Program-made: the position numbers and the translations under genes
DNA from: Mycobacterium colombiense
GTDB lineage: Bacteria; Actinomycetota; Actinomycetes; Mycobacteriales; Mycobacteriaceae
NCBI RefSeq assembly: GCF_001665835.1
Contig: NZ_LZSX01000085.1
Coordinates: 62,001 to 126,000, forward strand
Reading direction: 5' to 3'
Length of the DNA: 64,000 nt
The notes under the pieces: model-generated
Database searches by the model: none
Seen by the model: the letters and a program-made list of their open reading frames with translations, nothing else
Told to the model about the DNA's origin: nothing
Part shown: piece after piece, positions 50,184-59,377 of the stretch
How positions within the stretch are numbered: position 1 is the stretch's first letter
Layout: each line of letters starts with the position of its first letter

Positions 50184-51104
50184 ATGTTATCGGATCAGCT
50201 ATTTCTCATCACCGGGGCGACCGGCAACACCGGTGCGCCCACCGTCGAGATGCTGCTCGACGCCGGGCACCGGGTGCGCGCGTTCGTGCACCGCAGCGAT
50301 CAGCGCTCCGAGGCGCTGGCCGGCCTGGGCGCCGAGATCGTCGAGGGCGATCTGCTCGACTTCCACGCGGTCAGCTCGGCGATGACCGGCGTGGACGCCG
50401 CCTACTTCTGCTACCCGATCGCCCCGGGCAGCCTGCTGCCGGCCACTGCCGTCTTCGCGCAGGCCGCCAGCGAGGCAGGCGTGCGGGCGGTGGTCAACAT
50501 GTCGCAGATCTCCGCCCGACGCGAGGCGAAAAGCCATGCTGCGCAACAGCACTGGATCGCCGAGCGACTGCTGGACCGGTTCCCCTTCGGCACCACACAT
50601 CTGCGCCCGACCTTCTTCGCCGAATGGCTCAAATGGCAATGGGCGCGCAGCGGCGACGAGGGCGTGCTGCGGCTGCCGTTCGGCAATGGGCGCCATGCCC
50701 CCATCGCCGGGCGCGACCAGGCCGGCGTCATCGCCGCCATCCTGCAAAACCCCGCCCCGCACGATCGGCAGATCTATCCGCTGGTGGGCGCCGAGGAACT
50801 TGATCACTACCGCATCGCCGAGCAGATGTCGGATGCCCTCGGCATCGCGGTCCGCTACGAGCCGATCGGCATTCCCGCCTTCGCCGCGGCGCTGACGGCG
50901 CAAGGCCGGCCGGACTTCTTCGTCCAGCACATCAGCAGCGTCGCGCAGGACTACCAGGACGGCGTCTTCGCGGGAGAGAACAACCTGGTCGAGGTGATCA
51001 GCGGGCACAGGCCGATGACCGTCGGCGACTACGTCGACGCCAACCGCGCCGCCTTCGACCACGACGGCAACTTCGCGGTGGGCGCCCAGCGCGTGGCGAG
51101 CTGA
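50184..51104 (+). CDS. NmrA-type NAD(P)-binding quinone oxidoreductase-like protein
   Basis: Atypical SDR of 306 residues, QOR2/NmrA type. The dinucleotide loop is ITGATGNTGAPTVEML at the start, and the fold continues with GAEIVEGDLLDF and YFCYPIAPGS. Together with the divergent HxlR it matches bacterial quinone-reductase pairs that respond to quinone or oxidative stress. AGGAGTGAAG precedes the ATG at 50184. Confidence 0.85.
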   Translation: MLSDQLFLITGATGNTGAPTVEMLLDAGHRVRAFVHRSDQRSEALAGLGAEIVEGDLLDFHAVSSAMTGVDAAYFCYPIAPGSLLPATAVFAQAASEAGVRAVVNMSQISARREAKSHAAQQHWIAERLLDRFPFGTTHLRPTFFAEWLKWQWARSGDEGVLRLPFGNGRHAPIAGRDQAGVIAAILQNPAPHDRQIYPLVGAEELDHYRIAEQMSDALGIAVRYEPIGIPAFAAALTAQGRPDFFVQHISSVAQDYQDGVFAGENNLVEVISGHRPMTVGDYVDANRAAFDHDGNFAVGAQRVAS

Positions 51105-51169
51105 GCGTTGCGCCGCCGAATCGGGGGGATGCGTGCACCCCGGCGCGCCTACAGGGTAGGAACTTACCC

Positions 51170-52339
51170 ATGGCGGGACCGGTAGCAGGCGTCAAAGTCG
51201 TCGAACTCGGGGTCTGGGTGGCCGGACCGGCCGCCGGCGGCATCCTGGCCGACTGGGGTGCCGACGTGATCAAGATCGAACCGCCCACCGGTGATCCGGC
51301 GCGCATGTTCGGCCGGATGCTGGGCTGCGATCTGGGCCTCAACCCGCCGTTTGAGATGGACAACCGGTCCAAGCGCAGCGTCGTACTGGACCTCGGGACC
51401 GACGAGGGCCGCGGCACCGCGTTCGAATTGCTCAGTGACGCCGACGTTTTCCTGACCAATGTGCGCCCCGGCGCGCTGCGGCGCCTCGGCCTGGACTTCG
51501 AGACGGTGTCGGCCGCCAACCCGCGGCTGGTCTACGGGCTCATCACCGGATACGGCGAAAACGGGCCCGACGCCGACCGCGCCGCGTTCGACGTCGCCGC
51601 GTTCTGGTCCCGGGCCGGGGTGGCCCACCTGCTCACCCGACCCGGCGACACGCCCCCGTTTCAGCGCGGCGGCATGGGCGACCACTCCGCCGGGATGACC
51701 ATGGCCGCGGCCGTGTGCGCGGCCCTGCTCGCACGTGAACGCACCGGGACGGGCCAGCTGGTGACCACCTCGCTCTACCGGCAGGGCGCCTACACCGTGA
51801 GCTTCGACCTCAACACCTATCTGATGAGCGGGCAGCCGATCGCGATCGGCCAGCGCGAAACGATGGGCAACCCGTGCATGAACAACTACGCCGCCTCCGA
51901 CGGGCGGCGGTTCTGGATCGTCGGCCTGGAGCCCGAGCGGCACTGGCCGGCGCTGTGCCGTGCGGTGGGCCGGCCCGAGTGGCGGGACGACCCCCGGTTC
52001 GCCGATGCCCGCGCCCGCGCCGTCAACTCGACCGTGCTGATCGCCGCGCTGGACGAAATCTTCGCGACGCGGCCCCTCGACGAGTGGGCACAGGTCTTCG
52101 CCGGCGAACCGGATTTCTTCTGGTCACCGATCAACACCCTGGAGGACGTCGTCGCCGACGAACAGTTCCACGCAGCGGGCGGCATCGTCGACGTCCCGGA
52201 CGGCGACGCCGCCGTCCCGATGGTGGCCACACCCGCGGACTTCCATGGGACACCGTGGGCACCGCGTTCTGCGGCACCGGAACTCGGGCAGCACACCGAG
52301 GAAGTCCTGGCCGACCTCGAGGCGCGTCGCGGGTCCTGA
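51170..52339 (+). CDS. CaiB/BaiF family CoA-transferase
   Basis: Class III CoA-transferase of 389 residues. It has the family start VKVVELGVWVAGPAAGGILADWGADVIKIEPPTGDPAR, the conserved NRSKRSVVLDL, and the catalytic Asp in RGGMGDHSAGM near residue 168. It moves CoA between carboxylic acids and would activate the acids produced by the island's hydrolases. It ends 16 bp before site D. No CoA ligase is present in the island, so this is the likely activating step (inference). Confidence 0.92.
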   Translation: MAGPVAGVKVVELGVWVAGPAAGGILADWGADVIKIEPPTGDPARMFGRMLGCDLGLNPPFEMDNRSKRSVVLDLGTDEGRGTAFELLSDADVFLTNVRPGALRRLGLDFETVSAANPRLVYGLITGYGENGPDADRAAFDVAAFWSRAGVAHLLTRPGDTPPFQRGGMGDHSAGMTMAAAVCAALLARERTGTGQLVTTSLYRQGAYTVSFDLNTYLMSGQPIAIGQRETMGNPCMNNYAASDGRRFWIVGLEPERHWPALCRAVGRPEWRDDPRFADARARAVNSTVLIAALDEIFATRPLDEWAQVFAGEPDFFWSPINTLEDVVADEQFHAAGGIVDVPDGDAAVPMVATPADFHGTPWAPRSAAPELGQHTEEVLADLEARRGS

Positions 52340-52354
52340 CGGGCCGACGGGGAC

Positions 52355-52380
52355 CTTTACAAATTTCGCCATAAGTGTCA
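52355..52380 (+). promoter_or_regulatory. Island operator, site D (CTTTAC-N14-GTGTCA)
   Basis: Fourth copy of the element, here read in the plus-strand direction of the nine-gene operon starting at 52498; exact 14-nt spacer. Sites C and D also share the flank GTGTCACGCTG. Confidence 0.6.
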
Positions 52381-52497
52381 CGCTGTCCGGTGAGCGGCGT
52401 CGCCCGACGCGTGACGCGGCTCCAACCCTTGAGAAAGCCCATGACAAGCGCTTGAGACCCGCCAGCCGACCGGCCGGTGGTGGTGAGGAATGGATCG

Positions 52498-53061
52498 ATG
52501 GTCGCTCCGACGTTCGACATCAGCAAGACCGGCGCCGCGAAAGCAACCCGCGCGAACGGCGAGGGCCTGCGTTACCGGCTCGACGTCGTCGCGGCCAATG
52601 CCGTCGATGTCGTGCAATCGGCCGGCGGCTGGCTCTATGACCGGGCCATGGCCGGCTGGGAAGTGACCGTGCTGCTCCCGCGGGGCTGCGACACCCGGCC
52701 GCTGCGGATCCTGGGTGTGCGGGCAGCGGAGCTCGAGCCAGAGCTCGCCGGGCTGGGGACGGGCTCGACCAGCCTGGCCGTCAGCGCCGAGGTGTTCACC
52801 GCCGACGCCAGGGTGCGCGACGCGGTGCTCGAGTCGCTGGACAACCGGCTGATCGAGGTCGCGCTGTGGGGTGAGGGATGGCCCCTGGGCGTGAACCGTG
52901 CGACGACCCGGGCGCAGCACCTGCTCAGCGGCGCGGCCCGCATGTTCAAGGGCTATGCGCTTGCGGCGGCGGGCATTCCGGGCGCGACGGTCGATGCCAC
53001 CGAGACGCTGCTGTGCGACGTGGGCTCGGGGGCCGACTCAGAGCTGGTCCGGCTCGACTAG
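52498..53061 (+). CDS. Conserved hypothetical protein, first gene of P450/BVMO operon
   Basis: Protein of 187 residues, no family recognised. It has no signal peptide or membrane helix. Noticeable parts are SAGGWLYDRAMAGWEVTVLLPRG and ALWGEGWPLGVNRATTRAQHLLSGAARMFKGYALAAAG. It is 118 bp downstream of site D and separated by 3 bp from the next gene, so it leads the operon. A regulatory or accessory role for the P450 pathway is possible but not shown. Confidence 0.65.
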   Translation: MVAPTFDISKTGAAKATRANGEGLRYRLDVVAANAVDVVQSAGGWLYDRAMAGWEVTVLLPRGCDTRPLRILGVRAAELEPELAGLGTGSTSLAVSAEVFTADARVRDAVLESLDNRLIEVALWGEGWPLGVNRATTRAQHLLSGAARMFKGYALAAAGIPGATVDATETLLCDVGSGADSELVRLD

Positions 53062-53064
53062 CCC

Positions 53065-53769
53065 ATGAAGAAATACTTCGGCCACACACTGCTCTACTTG
53101 CACGAGACGATCTCGCTGGGATCCGGGCGAAGCGACCGCTTCACCGAGATCTTCACCGACACCTATCAGCCGATGATGGAACAACTCGGCGCCCGGCTGT
53201 TCGCGATCTGGGAATCCACGCCGTACAACGGTCACTGGCCGCAAGTGACGGTCATCTGGGAGATCGACGGCTTCGCCGACTACGCCAGGATCGGCGCCGC
53301 GCAGGCCCGCGGCGGCAGCCACGAGGCCGCGTCCGGCAAATGGTCGGCGTTCCTGGCCGACGTCGGCGCCTCGGGGGAGGGCCGCATCATGTACCCCGGC
53401 CCCAGCAACAAGACACTCGCCCAGCTTCGCGAGGCGAATTTCACTGCCCCGCTGGTGATTCAAGAGGTCATGCAGACCAAGCCGGGGCGTCAGGACGACT
53501 ATATCCGCGAACTGGAGCGGCTCTATGTGCCGTGGTCGGAACGCACCGGCAAGCGCTGGCTCGGTTCGTTCACCACGACCTTCCGCTACAACGAAGTCAT
53601 CCACTACTGGGCGCTGGACGGTGGCTGGGACTGCTTCGCCGAACACTATCCGTCCTGGAAGGAGAGCCCCCCGGCCGAGATCGTCACGTGGATGAGCGTG
53701 GCTCCCGCGCTGCGCGACGGCTGGGAGGACTCCATTCTGCAGGCCCTCCCGCCATCGCCACTGAAATGA
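53065..53769 (+). CDS. NIPSNAP-like dimeric alpha/beta-barrel protein
   Basis: Protein of 234 residues that seems to contain two ferredoxin-like alpha/beta-barrel halves (VIWEIDGFADYARIGAAQARGG and, after VIQEVMQTKPGRQDDYIREL, a second). NIPSNAP-like proteins can be small-molecule binding or monooxygenase-like; nothing catalytic is visible. Its TGA overlaps the ATG of the P450 gene by 4 bp, indicating coupled translation and a role next to the P450. Confidence 0.65.
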   Translation: MKKYFGHTLLYLHETISLGSGRSDRFTEIFTDTYQPMMEQLGARLFAIWESTPYNGHWPQVTVIWEIDGFADYARIGAAQARGGSHEAASGKWSAFLADVGASGEGRIMYPGPSNKTLAQLREANFTAPLVIQEVMQTKPGRQDDYIRELERLYVPWSERTGKRWLGSFTTTFRYNEVIHYWALDGGWDCFAEHYPSWKESPPAEIVTWMSVAPALRDGWEDSILQALPPSPLK

Positions 53770-55007
53770 CGGAGCGACGAAACCCAGTGAATATGGCCGA
53801 CTTTCACTACGATCCCTTCGACGCGGCGGTGATGGCAAACCCGTTGCCGTACTACCGAATCCTGCGCGACCACCACCCGGTGTACTACATGCCGCAGTGG
53901 GACACCTTCGCGCTGTCGCGCTTCGAGGACATCTGGACGGTGCTGGAAGTCAACAACGGCACGTTCGTCGCCTCGGAAGGCACGCTGCCACCGGCATCGG
54001 TGCTCGCGCAACACAACAGCGGGCCGGTCGACGACCCGCCGCTGCAGCCGCTACCGTTCCACGCGATGTTCGACGCGGACCTGTACGGCGAGATCCGGCG
54101 CACCCACTCCCGCCCGTTTCGGCCACGGTCGGTCACGGACCTGGAGGGCCGGATCCGCACGCTGGCCAACGAACGCCTCGATGCGCTGCTCCCCGGCGGT
54201 TCGTTCGACCTGACCCAGGACTACGGCGGCATCGTGGTGGCCGCCATCGTCTGCGAACTGTGCGGCATCCCCACCGATCTCGCGCCACAGGTCCTCGCCA
54301 CCGTCAACGCCGGCAGCCTCGCGCAGCCCGGCGAAGGCGTGGACACCGGGCATGCGCGGCCGAACTACTTCGAATACCTGCTGCCCGCGGTGCAGCGCCG
54401 GCGCGCCGATCCGTCCGGGGGACCGCTCGACGTGATCGACGGCCTGCTCGGCTATCACCTGCCCGATGGCAGGGCGCTCGACGACATGGAAGTCGCGACC
54501 CAGATGCTGTGCATCTTCATCGGGGGGACCGAGACGGTGCCCAAAATCGTTGCGCACGGGCTCTGGGAGCTCAGCCGGCGGCCCGACCAACTGGCCGCCG
54601 TGCGCGCCGACCTGGACAACAACGTGCTCGTCGCGCGCGACGAGATGATCCGATTCTGCGCGCCCGCGCAGTGGTTCGCGCGAACGGTGCGCAAGCCCTT
54701 CGAGATTCACGGCCAGACCCTGAATCCGGGCCAGCGGGTCATCACCCTGCTCGCCTCGGCCAACCGCGACGAGCGGGAATACCCCGAGCCCGACGAATTC
54801 ATCTGGGACAGGCCCATCCGCCGCTCGCTGGCGTTCGGCCGCGGCCAGCACTTCTGCATCGGATACCACCTGGCGCGGCTGGAAGTTGCTGTGCTGCTTC
54901 AGGAATGGCTGCGCCGCGTACCCGGTTACGCGATCCAGGGCGACGCCGCCACCCGGTTGCCGTCCAGCTTCCAATGGGGCTGGAACAACATTCCGGTGGA
55001 GGTCTGA
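53766..55007 (+). CDS. Cytochrome P450
   Basis: Soluble P450 of 413 residues. The I-helix motif is IFIGGTETVPK, ExxR is EMIR (in ARDEMIRFCAPAQWFAR), and the haem loop is FGRGQHFCIGYHLARLE with the Cys ligand. It hydroxylates a hydrophobic substrate with ferredoxin-supplied electrons; no ferredoxin gene lies in the island. The ATG overlapping the previous stop is chosen; GTG 53787 and ATG 53793 are alternatives. It fits the first oxidation step of the island pathway. Confidence 0.93.
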   Translation: MTERRNPVNMADFHYDPFDAAVMANPLPYYRILRDHHPVYYMPQWDTFALSRFEDIWTVLEVNNGTFVASEGTLPPASVLAQHNSGPVDDPPLQPLPFHAMFDADLYGEIRRTHSRPFRPRSVTDLEGRIRTLANERLDALLPGGSFDLTQDYGGIVVAAIVCELCGIPTDLAPQVLATVNAGSLAQPGEGVDTGHARPNYFEYLLPAVQRRRADPSGGPLDVIDGLLGYHLPDGRALDDMEVATQMLCIFIGGTETVPKIVAHGLWELSRRPDQLAAVRADLDNNVLVARDEMIRFCAPAQWFARTVRKPFEIHGQTLNPGQRVITLLASANRDEREYPEPDEFIWDRPIRRSLAFGRGQHFCIGYHLARLEVAVLLQEWLRRVPGYAIQGDAATRLPSSFQWGWNNIPVEV

Positions 55008-55008
55008 C

Positions 55009-55977
55009 GTGTGGTCCCACCGGATCATCGCCCCGTACCTGTTCGAGCGCACCACAATTGATGACAAGACTCCCGAGTGCCTGGCCGACGGGCAGGTGCT
55101 GCTGCGATTCTCGGCCGCGGGTGTCTGCGGCAGCGATCTGCCGGCCTTTCGCGGCGCCAGGGGACGGATCCCCGGTGACGACGGCCGAAGCGGACCCGAG
55201 AAAGACGGCTTTCCCATCCACGAGGTCGCCGGCGAGGTGATCGCCAGCCGACACCCGGCGCACCGTCCCGGCGATCACGTGGTCGGCTGGGCGTCCGGCT
55301 TCGACGGCCTGATGGAACGCATTGTCAGCAACGGTGACGGGCTGGCGCCGTACGATCCGGCGCTGACCCCAGCCCAGGCGGTCGGGCTGCAACCGCTGGC
55401 CTGCGTCCTCTACGCCTGCGAGCAGCTCGGCGACCTGGCCGGCCGGCACGTCGCGATCATCGGCCAGGGATCGATCGGCCTTTTGTTCTCCTACGTCGCC
55501 AAGGCGGCGGGTGCACGGCGTGTCACCGGGGTCGACCCGATCGATCGCCACGATCTGGCAAGGGCTTTCGGGGTCGACGACCCGGTGCGCGCCACCAGCG
55601 ACCGCTGGGTGAGCCAACTCGGACCCGCCGACCGCGCGGACGTCGTCATCGAGGCCGTCGGCCACCAGGTCGCCACCCTGAACCACGCCATCGACGCCGC
55701 CGCCCCCGGCGGCACCGTGTTCTACTTCGGCGTCGCCGACGACGAAATGTATCCGATCAGCATGCGGGTGATGCTGCGCAACAACCTGACCCTGAAATCC
55801 GGTGTGACGCTGGACCGCCGGCGGATGCTGGAGCTCGCCGGCAAGTTCGCCGCCGAGCACCCCTGGCTGCTGGGCGCCTACCTCACCCACACGTTCGGCA
55901 TCGATGCGGTGCAGGACGCCTTTGACCTGGCCTGCCGGCCGGACCCGGAACGCATCAAGATCGCGATCGCCGAATGA
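55009..55977 (+). CDS. Zinc-type medium-chain alcohol dehydrogenase
   Basis: MDR-superfamily dehydrogenase of 322 residues. Catalytic-zinc elements are Cys in AGVCGSDLPAFRG and the His-Glu pair in FPIHEVAGEV; the Rossmann loop is IIGQGSIGLLFSYVAKAAGA. The four-Cys structural zinc loop is absent, so it belongs to a short MDR group. GTG start 1 bp after the P450 stop with GGAGG 6 nt upstream. It probably oxidises the P450-made alcohol to a ketone or aldehyde. Confidence 0.88.
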   Translation: MWSHRIIAPYLFERTTIDDKTPECLADGQVLLRFSAAGVCGSDLPAFRGARGRIPGDDGRSGPEKDGFPIHEVAGEVIASRHPAHRPGDHVVGWASGFDGLMERIVSNGDGLAPYDPALTPAQAVGLQPLACVLYACEQLGDLAGRHVAIIGQGSIGLLFSYVAKAAGARRVTGVDPIDRHDLARAFGVDDPVRATSDRWVSQLGPADRADVVIEAVGHQVATLNHAIDAAAPGGTVFYFGVADDEMYPISMRVMLRNNLTLKSGVTLDRRRMLELAGKFAAEHPWLLGAYLTHTFGIDAVQDAFDLACRPDPERIKIAIAE

Positions 55978-55984
55978 GCCGACC

Positions 55985-56743
55985 ATGACGGACGCTTCGC
56001 CGAGTAACCTGCAGCTGGCGCTGAGCCGCAAAACCCCCATCTTCGGCGGCTGGGTCACCGGCCCGACCGCGCTGGGCCCCGAGGAATTCGCCCGCGCCGG
56101 TTACGATTACGTGGGCTTCGACGCGCAGCACGGCTATCTCGACGACGCCGATATCGCCCGGATCTTGCGCCGCACCGAACAGCTGCCCGTCGGCACCGTG
56201 GTGCGCCTGCCCAACGCCGACGCGGCACCGATCGGGCGGGTGCTGGACGCCGGCGCCGACGCCGTCGTCATCGCGATGATCGAGTCGGCCGACCAGGCCG
56301 CCGCCGCGGTGGCCGCCACCCGCTACCCACCGCGCGGTGTGCGCAGCTTCGGGCCGCTGCGCGCCAGTCTGGGACACGACCCCGCCGCCCACGAGTCACG
56401 GGTCGGGGTGTTCGCGATGATCGAGACCGCGGCCGCGCTGGCCGGCATTCACGAGATCTGCGCCGTCGACGGGCTCACCGGAATCTACGTCGGCCCAGCC
56501 GATCTCGCCATTTCACTCGGGACCGGCGTCGTCGGCGCCACCCGGCATCCCGACGTGCTGGACGCGATCGTGCGCATCCATCGGGCGGCGTCGGACGCGG
56601 GCCTGATCACCGGCATTCACGCCGGGGACGGCAAGACGGGTCATGCGATGGCGCAGCTGGGGTTCGGCATGATCACCCTCGCCGGGGAGTCGCAGGCGCT
56701 GCGCCGCGGCGCCGCCGAGCATCTACGCGAGGCGACGCAATGA
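55985..56743 (+). CDS. HpcH/HpaI-family aldolase
   Basis: Class II, metal-dependent aldolase of 252 residues that cleaves 4-hydroxy-2-oxo acids (releasing pyruvate or similar). Key parts: FDAQHGYLDD with the base His, VVRLPN, MIETAAALAGIHEI (metal Glu) and GPADLAISLG (metal Asp). In this operon it may cut the final hydroxy-oxo acid, as in aromatic and terpene catabolism. The ATG of the next gene overlaps its stop. Confidence 0.9.
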   Translation: MTDASPSNLQLALSRKTPIFGGWVTGPTALGPEEFARAGYDYVGFDAQHGYLDDADIARILRRTEQLPVGTVVRLPNADAAPIGRVLDAGADAVVIAMIESADQAAAAVAATRYPPRGVRSFGPLRASLGHDPAAHESRVGVFAMIETAAALAGIHEICAVDGLTGIYVGPADLAISLGTGVVGATRHPDVLDAIVRIHRAASDAGLITGIHAGDGKTGHAMAQLGFGMITLAGESQALRRGAAEHLREATQ

Positions 56744-57150
56744 CGGGCGGCGCCCGCGACGATGAGGCCGCGATCCGCGAACTGCTCGCCGGCTACGCCC
56801 TGGCGCTTGACGTCGGCGACGTCGACGAGTGCGTGCAGCTGTTCGCGCCCGACGGCGAATTCCTGGTCTACGGCAAGACCTTTGCCGGTCATGACGCAAT
56901 CGCGGGCATGTTCCGCGCCGCGGCCCGTGGCCTGCACCTGAACGGCAGCGCGCGGATCGAGGTCGCGGGGGAGCGGGCTACCGCCAGGTCGCAGGTGCTG
57001 TTCGTCCGCGCGGGCGACCTGCAGCTGCGGCCGGCGATCTACGACGACGAGCTGACCCGCATCACCGGGCAGTGGCGCTTCGCGCGGCGGCGCTGCCGCT
57101 TCGTCACCAGCGCCGGCTTGGCCAACAGCCCCGAGGTGAGCCCGGCATGA
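56740..57150 (+). CDS. SnoaL-like ring-type protein
   Basis: NTF2-like protein of 136 residues: EAAIRELLAGYALALDVGDVDECVQLFAPDGEF is the family's first helix and strand, and the following AGHDAIAGMFRAAARG completes it. SnoaL-type proteins act as isomerases, cyclases or hydrolases of cyclic ketones. ATGA overlaps on both sides (56740-56743 and 57147-57150). Confidence 0.83.
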   Translation: MTGGARDDEAAIRELLAGYALALDVGDVDECVQLFAPDGEFLVYGKTFAGHDAIAGMFRAAARGLHLNGSARIEVAGERATARSQVLFVRAGDLQLRPAIYDDELTRITGQWRFARRRCRFVTSAGLANSPEVSPA

Positions 57151-57875
57151 ACCAGCGCGTCGCACTGGTGACCGGCGCCGCCGGCGGACAGGGCCGGGCC
57201 ATCGCCGAACGGTTGCGCGACAAGGGATTTTCGGTGGCCGCCTGCGACCGGCGAATCGACGAACTCCGCACCGCGGTCGGCGAGGCGGGCGACGACGGCG
57301 TGGTCGCGCTCGAGCTGGACGTCACCTCGCCGGAGCAGTGGGACTCCGTGGTCGCGGAGGTCGTCGGGCGCTTCGGGTCGCTGAGCACGCTGGTCAACTG
57401 CGCCGGTGTGCTGCATCGGGCGCCGCTGACCGAGGAGACGACCGACGGCTTCGAAACCGCCTGGCGGGTCAATTGTTTGGGCCCCTTCCTCGGGATGCGC
57501 GCGGCGCTGGAACAACTGCGGAAGGCGTCCAACGCGTCGATCGTCAACATCTGCAGCACCGGTGCGATCCGCCCCTTCCCGCAGCACAGCGCCTACGGGT
57601 CATCCAAGTGGGCGCTGCGCGGACTGACCCAGACCGTCGCCGCCGAACTCGCGCCCTCCGGCATCCGGGTCAACGCCGTCTTCCCCGGGCCGATCGCCAC
57701 ATCGATGCTCGACGAGGTGACCCAGACCCGGCTGGCCGAGGCGTCGATGTTCGGACGCATCGGCGAGGCCGGTGAGGTCGCCGACGCCGTGGCCTTTTTG
57801 GTCTCCGACGAGGCGTCGTTCATCACCGGCTCCGAACTCATCATCGACGGTGGACAATGCCTGCAGATCCGATGA
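57147..57875 (+). CDS. SDR-family oxidoreductase
   Basis: Short-chain dehydrogenase of 242 residues. Cofactor loop GAAGGQGRAIAERL, NCAG motif, and catalytic Ser-Tyr-Lys in ICSTGAIRPFPQHSAYGSSKWALRG; the C-terminus SEASFITGSELIIDGGQ is canonical. It would interconvert an alcohol and a ketone in the pathway, in addition to the zinc dehydrogenase. Its start overlaps the SnoaL stop and its stop overlaps the monooxygenase start. Confidence 0.92.
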   Translation: MNQRVALVTGAAGGQGRAIAERLRDKGFSVAACDRRIDELRTAVGEAGDDGVVALELDVTSPEQWDSVVAEVVGRFGSLSTLVNCAGVLHRAPLTEETTDGFETAWRVNCLGPFLGMRAALEQLRKASNASIVNICSTGAIRPFPQHSAYGSSKWALRGLTQTVAAELAPSGIRVNAVFPGPIATSMLDEVTQTRLAEASMFGRIGEAGEVADAVAFLVSDEASFITGSELIIDGGQCLQIR

Positions 57876-59377
57876 GCGATATCTCGGTCGGCATCATCGG
57901 TGCCGGGCCCGGCGGCCTGGCGCTGGGAATCATGCTTTCACGGGCGGGTTTTGACCGGTTCACCATCTTCGACCGGGAGGAAGGCGTCGGGGGCACCTGG
58001 CGGATCAACACCTACCCGGGGCTGGCGTGCGACGTCAAATCGCACCTCTACTCCTACTCGTTCGACCTGAACGCGGACTGGTCGCGGCTGTGGTCGGGGC
58101 AGCCCGAGATCCTGGACTACTTCCAGCGCTGCGCCGACAAGTACGGCCTGCGGCCACACCTGCGCCTGCGCACCGAAGTCAAAGCGGCACGATGGGATCC
58201 CGATAGCCAGCTGTGGTGCCTGACCACCGCGTCCGGCGAACAGCACCACTTCAACGTCGTCGTATCTGCGGTCGGCCTGTTCACCCGGCCGCTGCTTCCC
58301 GACCTCACCGAAGAAGAACCGTTCACCGGGACGGTGATGCACTCGTCACGCTGGGACCACTCGATCCCCTTGGAAGGCAAGCGCATCGCCGTGCTGGGCA
58401 CCGGTTCGACGGCATCGCAGCTGATCCCCGAGCTGGCCAAGGTCGCCGACAAGGTGTATTCGGTGCAGCGGTCGCCGACCTGGATCCTGCCGAAGCCGGA
58501 CCGGCACTACACGCGGCGCGAACGCTGGCTGTTCGCGCACCTCCCGTTCGCCAAAAGGCTTTACCGGGCCCGGCTGTGGCTACGCAGCGAATCCAACATC
58601 GCGGTGATCGAGCACGGCAGCGAAAAGACCGAGCAATTCAAGGCCGTCGCACTCGGATTGCTCGAGAAGACGGTCGACGACGAGGAATTGCGCCGCAAGC
58701 TCACCCCGGAGCACCCGATGGGCTGCAAGCGGCTGGTGTTCTCCTCGGACTACCTGGCCGCGCTGACCCAGCCCAACGTCGAGGTGGTGACCAGCCCGGC
58801 GCGCGCCCTGCGGAGCCGATCCCTGGTGACCGACGACGGCACCGAACGCGAAGTGGACCTGGTGGTCTGCGCCACCGGTTACGCGGCGGCGGACTATCTC
58901 GCGGAGCTGGACGTGTCCGGCGAAGGAGGAATGACCCTGCGGGAGGTGTGGCAAGAGGGGGCGCACGCCTACCTCGGTATGGCCGTGCCGGGATTCCCCA
59001 ACTTCTTCATGCTGTACGGTCCCAACACGAATGTCGGCTCCAACAGCGTCATCTTCATCCTCGAGGCGCAGGCGCGTTACATCGTGCGGGCGCTGAAATA
59101 CCTGCGGCGCAGGGGCAGGCGCTACGTCGCGGTGCGGCCCGCCGCGCTGGCCGACTTCGTCGCCAAGATCGACCGATGGATGGTGGGTACCGTCTGGACC
59201 ACCCAGTGCAGCAACTACTTCCGCGCCCCCAACGGGCGCGTGGTCACCCAGTGGCCGCGCAGCGCGCGCGCCTTCTGGAACATGACGCGCAGGTTCACCC
59301 CGGCCGACTTCCTCTTCACCGCGCCCGTCACGCCGGCGCCCGACGCGGTCACCGCTCCGGAGCGGGGCGCACGGTGA
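57872..59377 (+). CDS. Baeyer-Villiger-type flavin monooxygenase
   Basis: FAD/NADPH monooxygenase of 501 residues. The FAD loop is GIIGAGPGGLALG; the Baeyer-Villiger fingerprint FxGxxxHxxxW is complete in FTGTVMHSSRWDH near residue 155; the NADPH loop is AVLGTGSTASQ. It converts cyclic or linear ketones into lactones or esters. Asp follows the fingerprint Trp where Pro is common. ATGA overlap with the SDR upstream, and GTGA overlap with the hydrolase downstream. Confidence 0.93.
   Translation: MSDISVGIIGAGPGGLALGIMLSRAGFDRFTIFDREEGVGGTWRINTYPGLACDVKSHLYSYSFDLNADWSRLWSGQPEILDYFQRCADKYGLRPHLRLRTEVKAARWDPDSQLWCLTTASGEQHHFNVVVSAVGLFTRPLLPDLTEEEPFTGTVMHSSRWDHSIPLEGKRIAVLGTGSTASQLIPELAKVADKVYSVQRSPTWILPKPDRHYTRRERWLFAHLPFAKRLYRARLWLRSESNIAVIEHGSEKTEQFKAVALGLLEKTVDDEELRRKLTPEHPMGCKRLVFSSDYLAALTQPNVEVVTSPARALRSRSLVTDDGTEREVDLVVCATGYAAADYLAELDVSGEGGMTLREVWQEGAHAYLGMAVPGFPNFFMLYGPNTNVGSNSVIFILEAQARYIVRALKYLRRRGRRYVAVRPAALADFVAKIDRWMVGTVWTTQCSNYFRAPNGRVVTQWPRSARAFWNMTRRFTPADFLFTAPVTPAPDAVTAPERGAR

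Noticed and set aside
52878..55007. A 709-residue P450 fusion
   Set aside because: The upstream portion is out-of-frame sequence of two neighbouring genes; P450 homology begins at about 53790.
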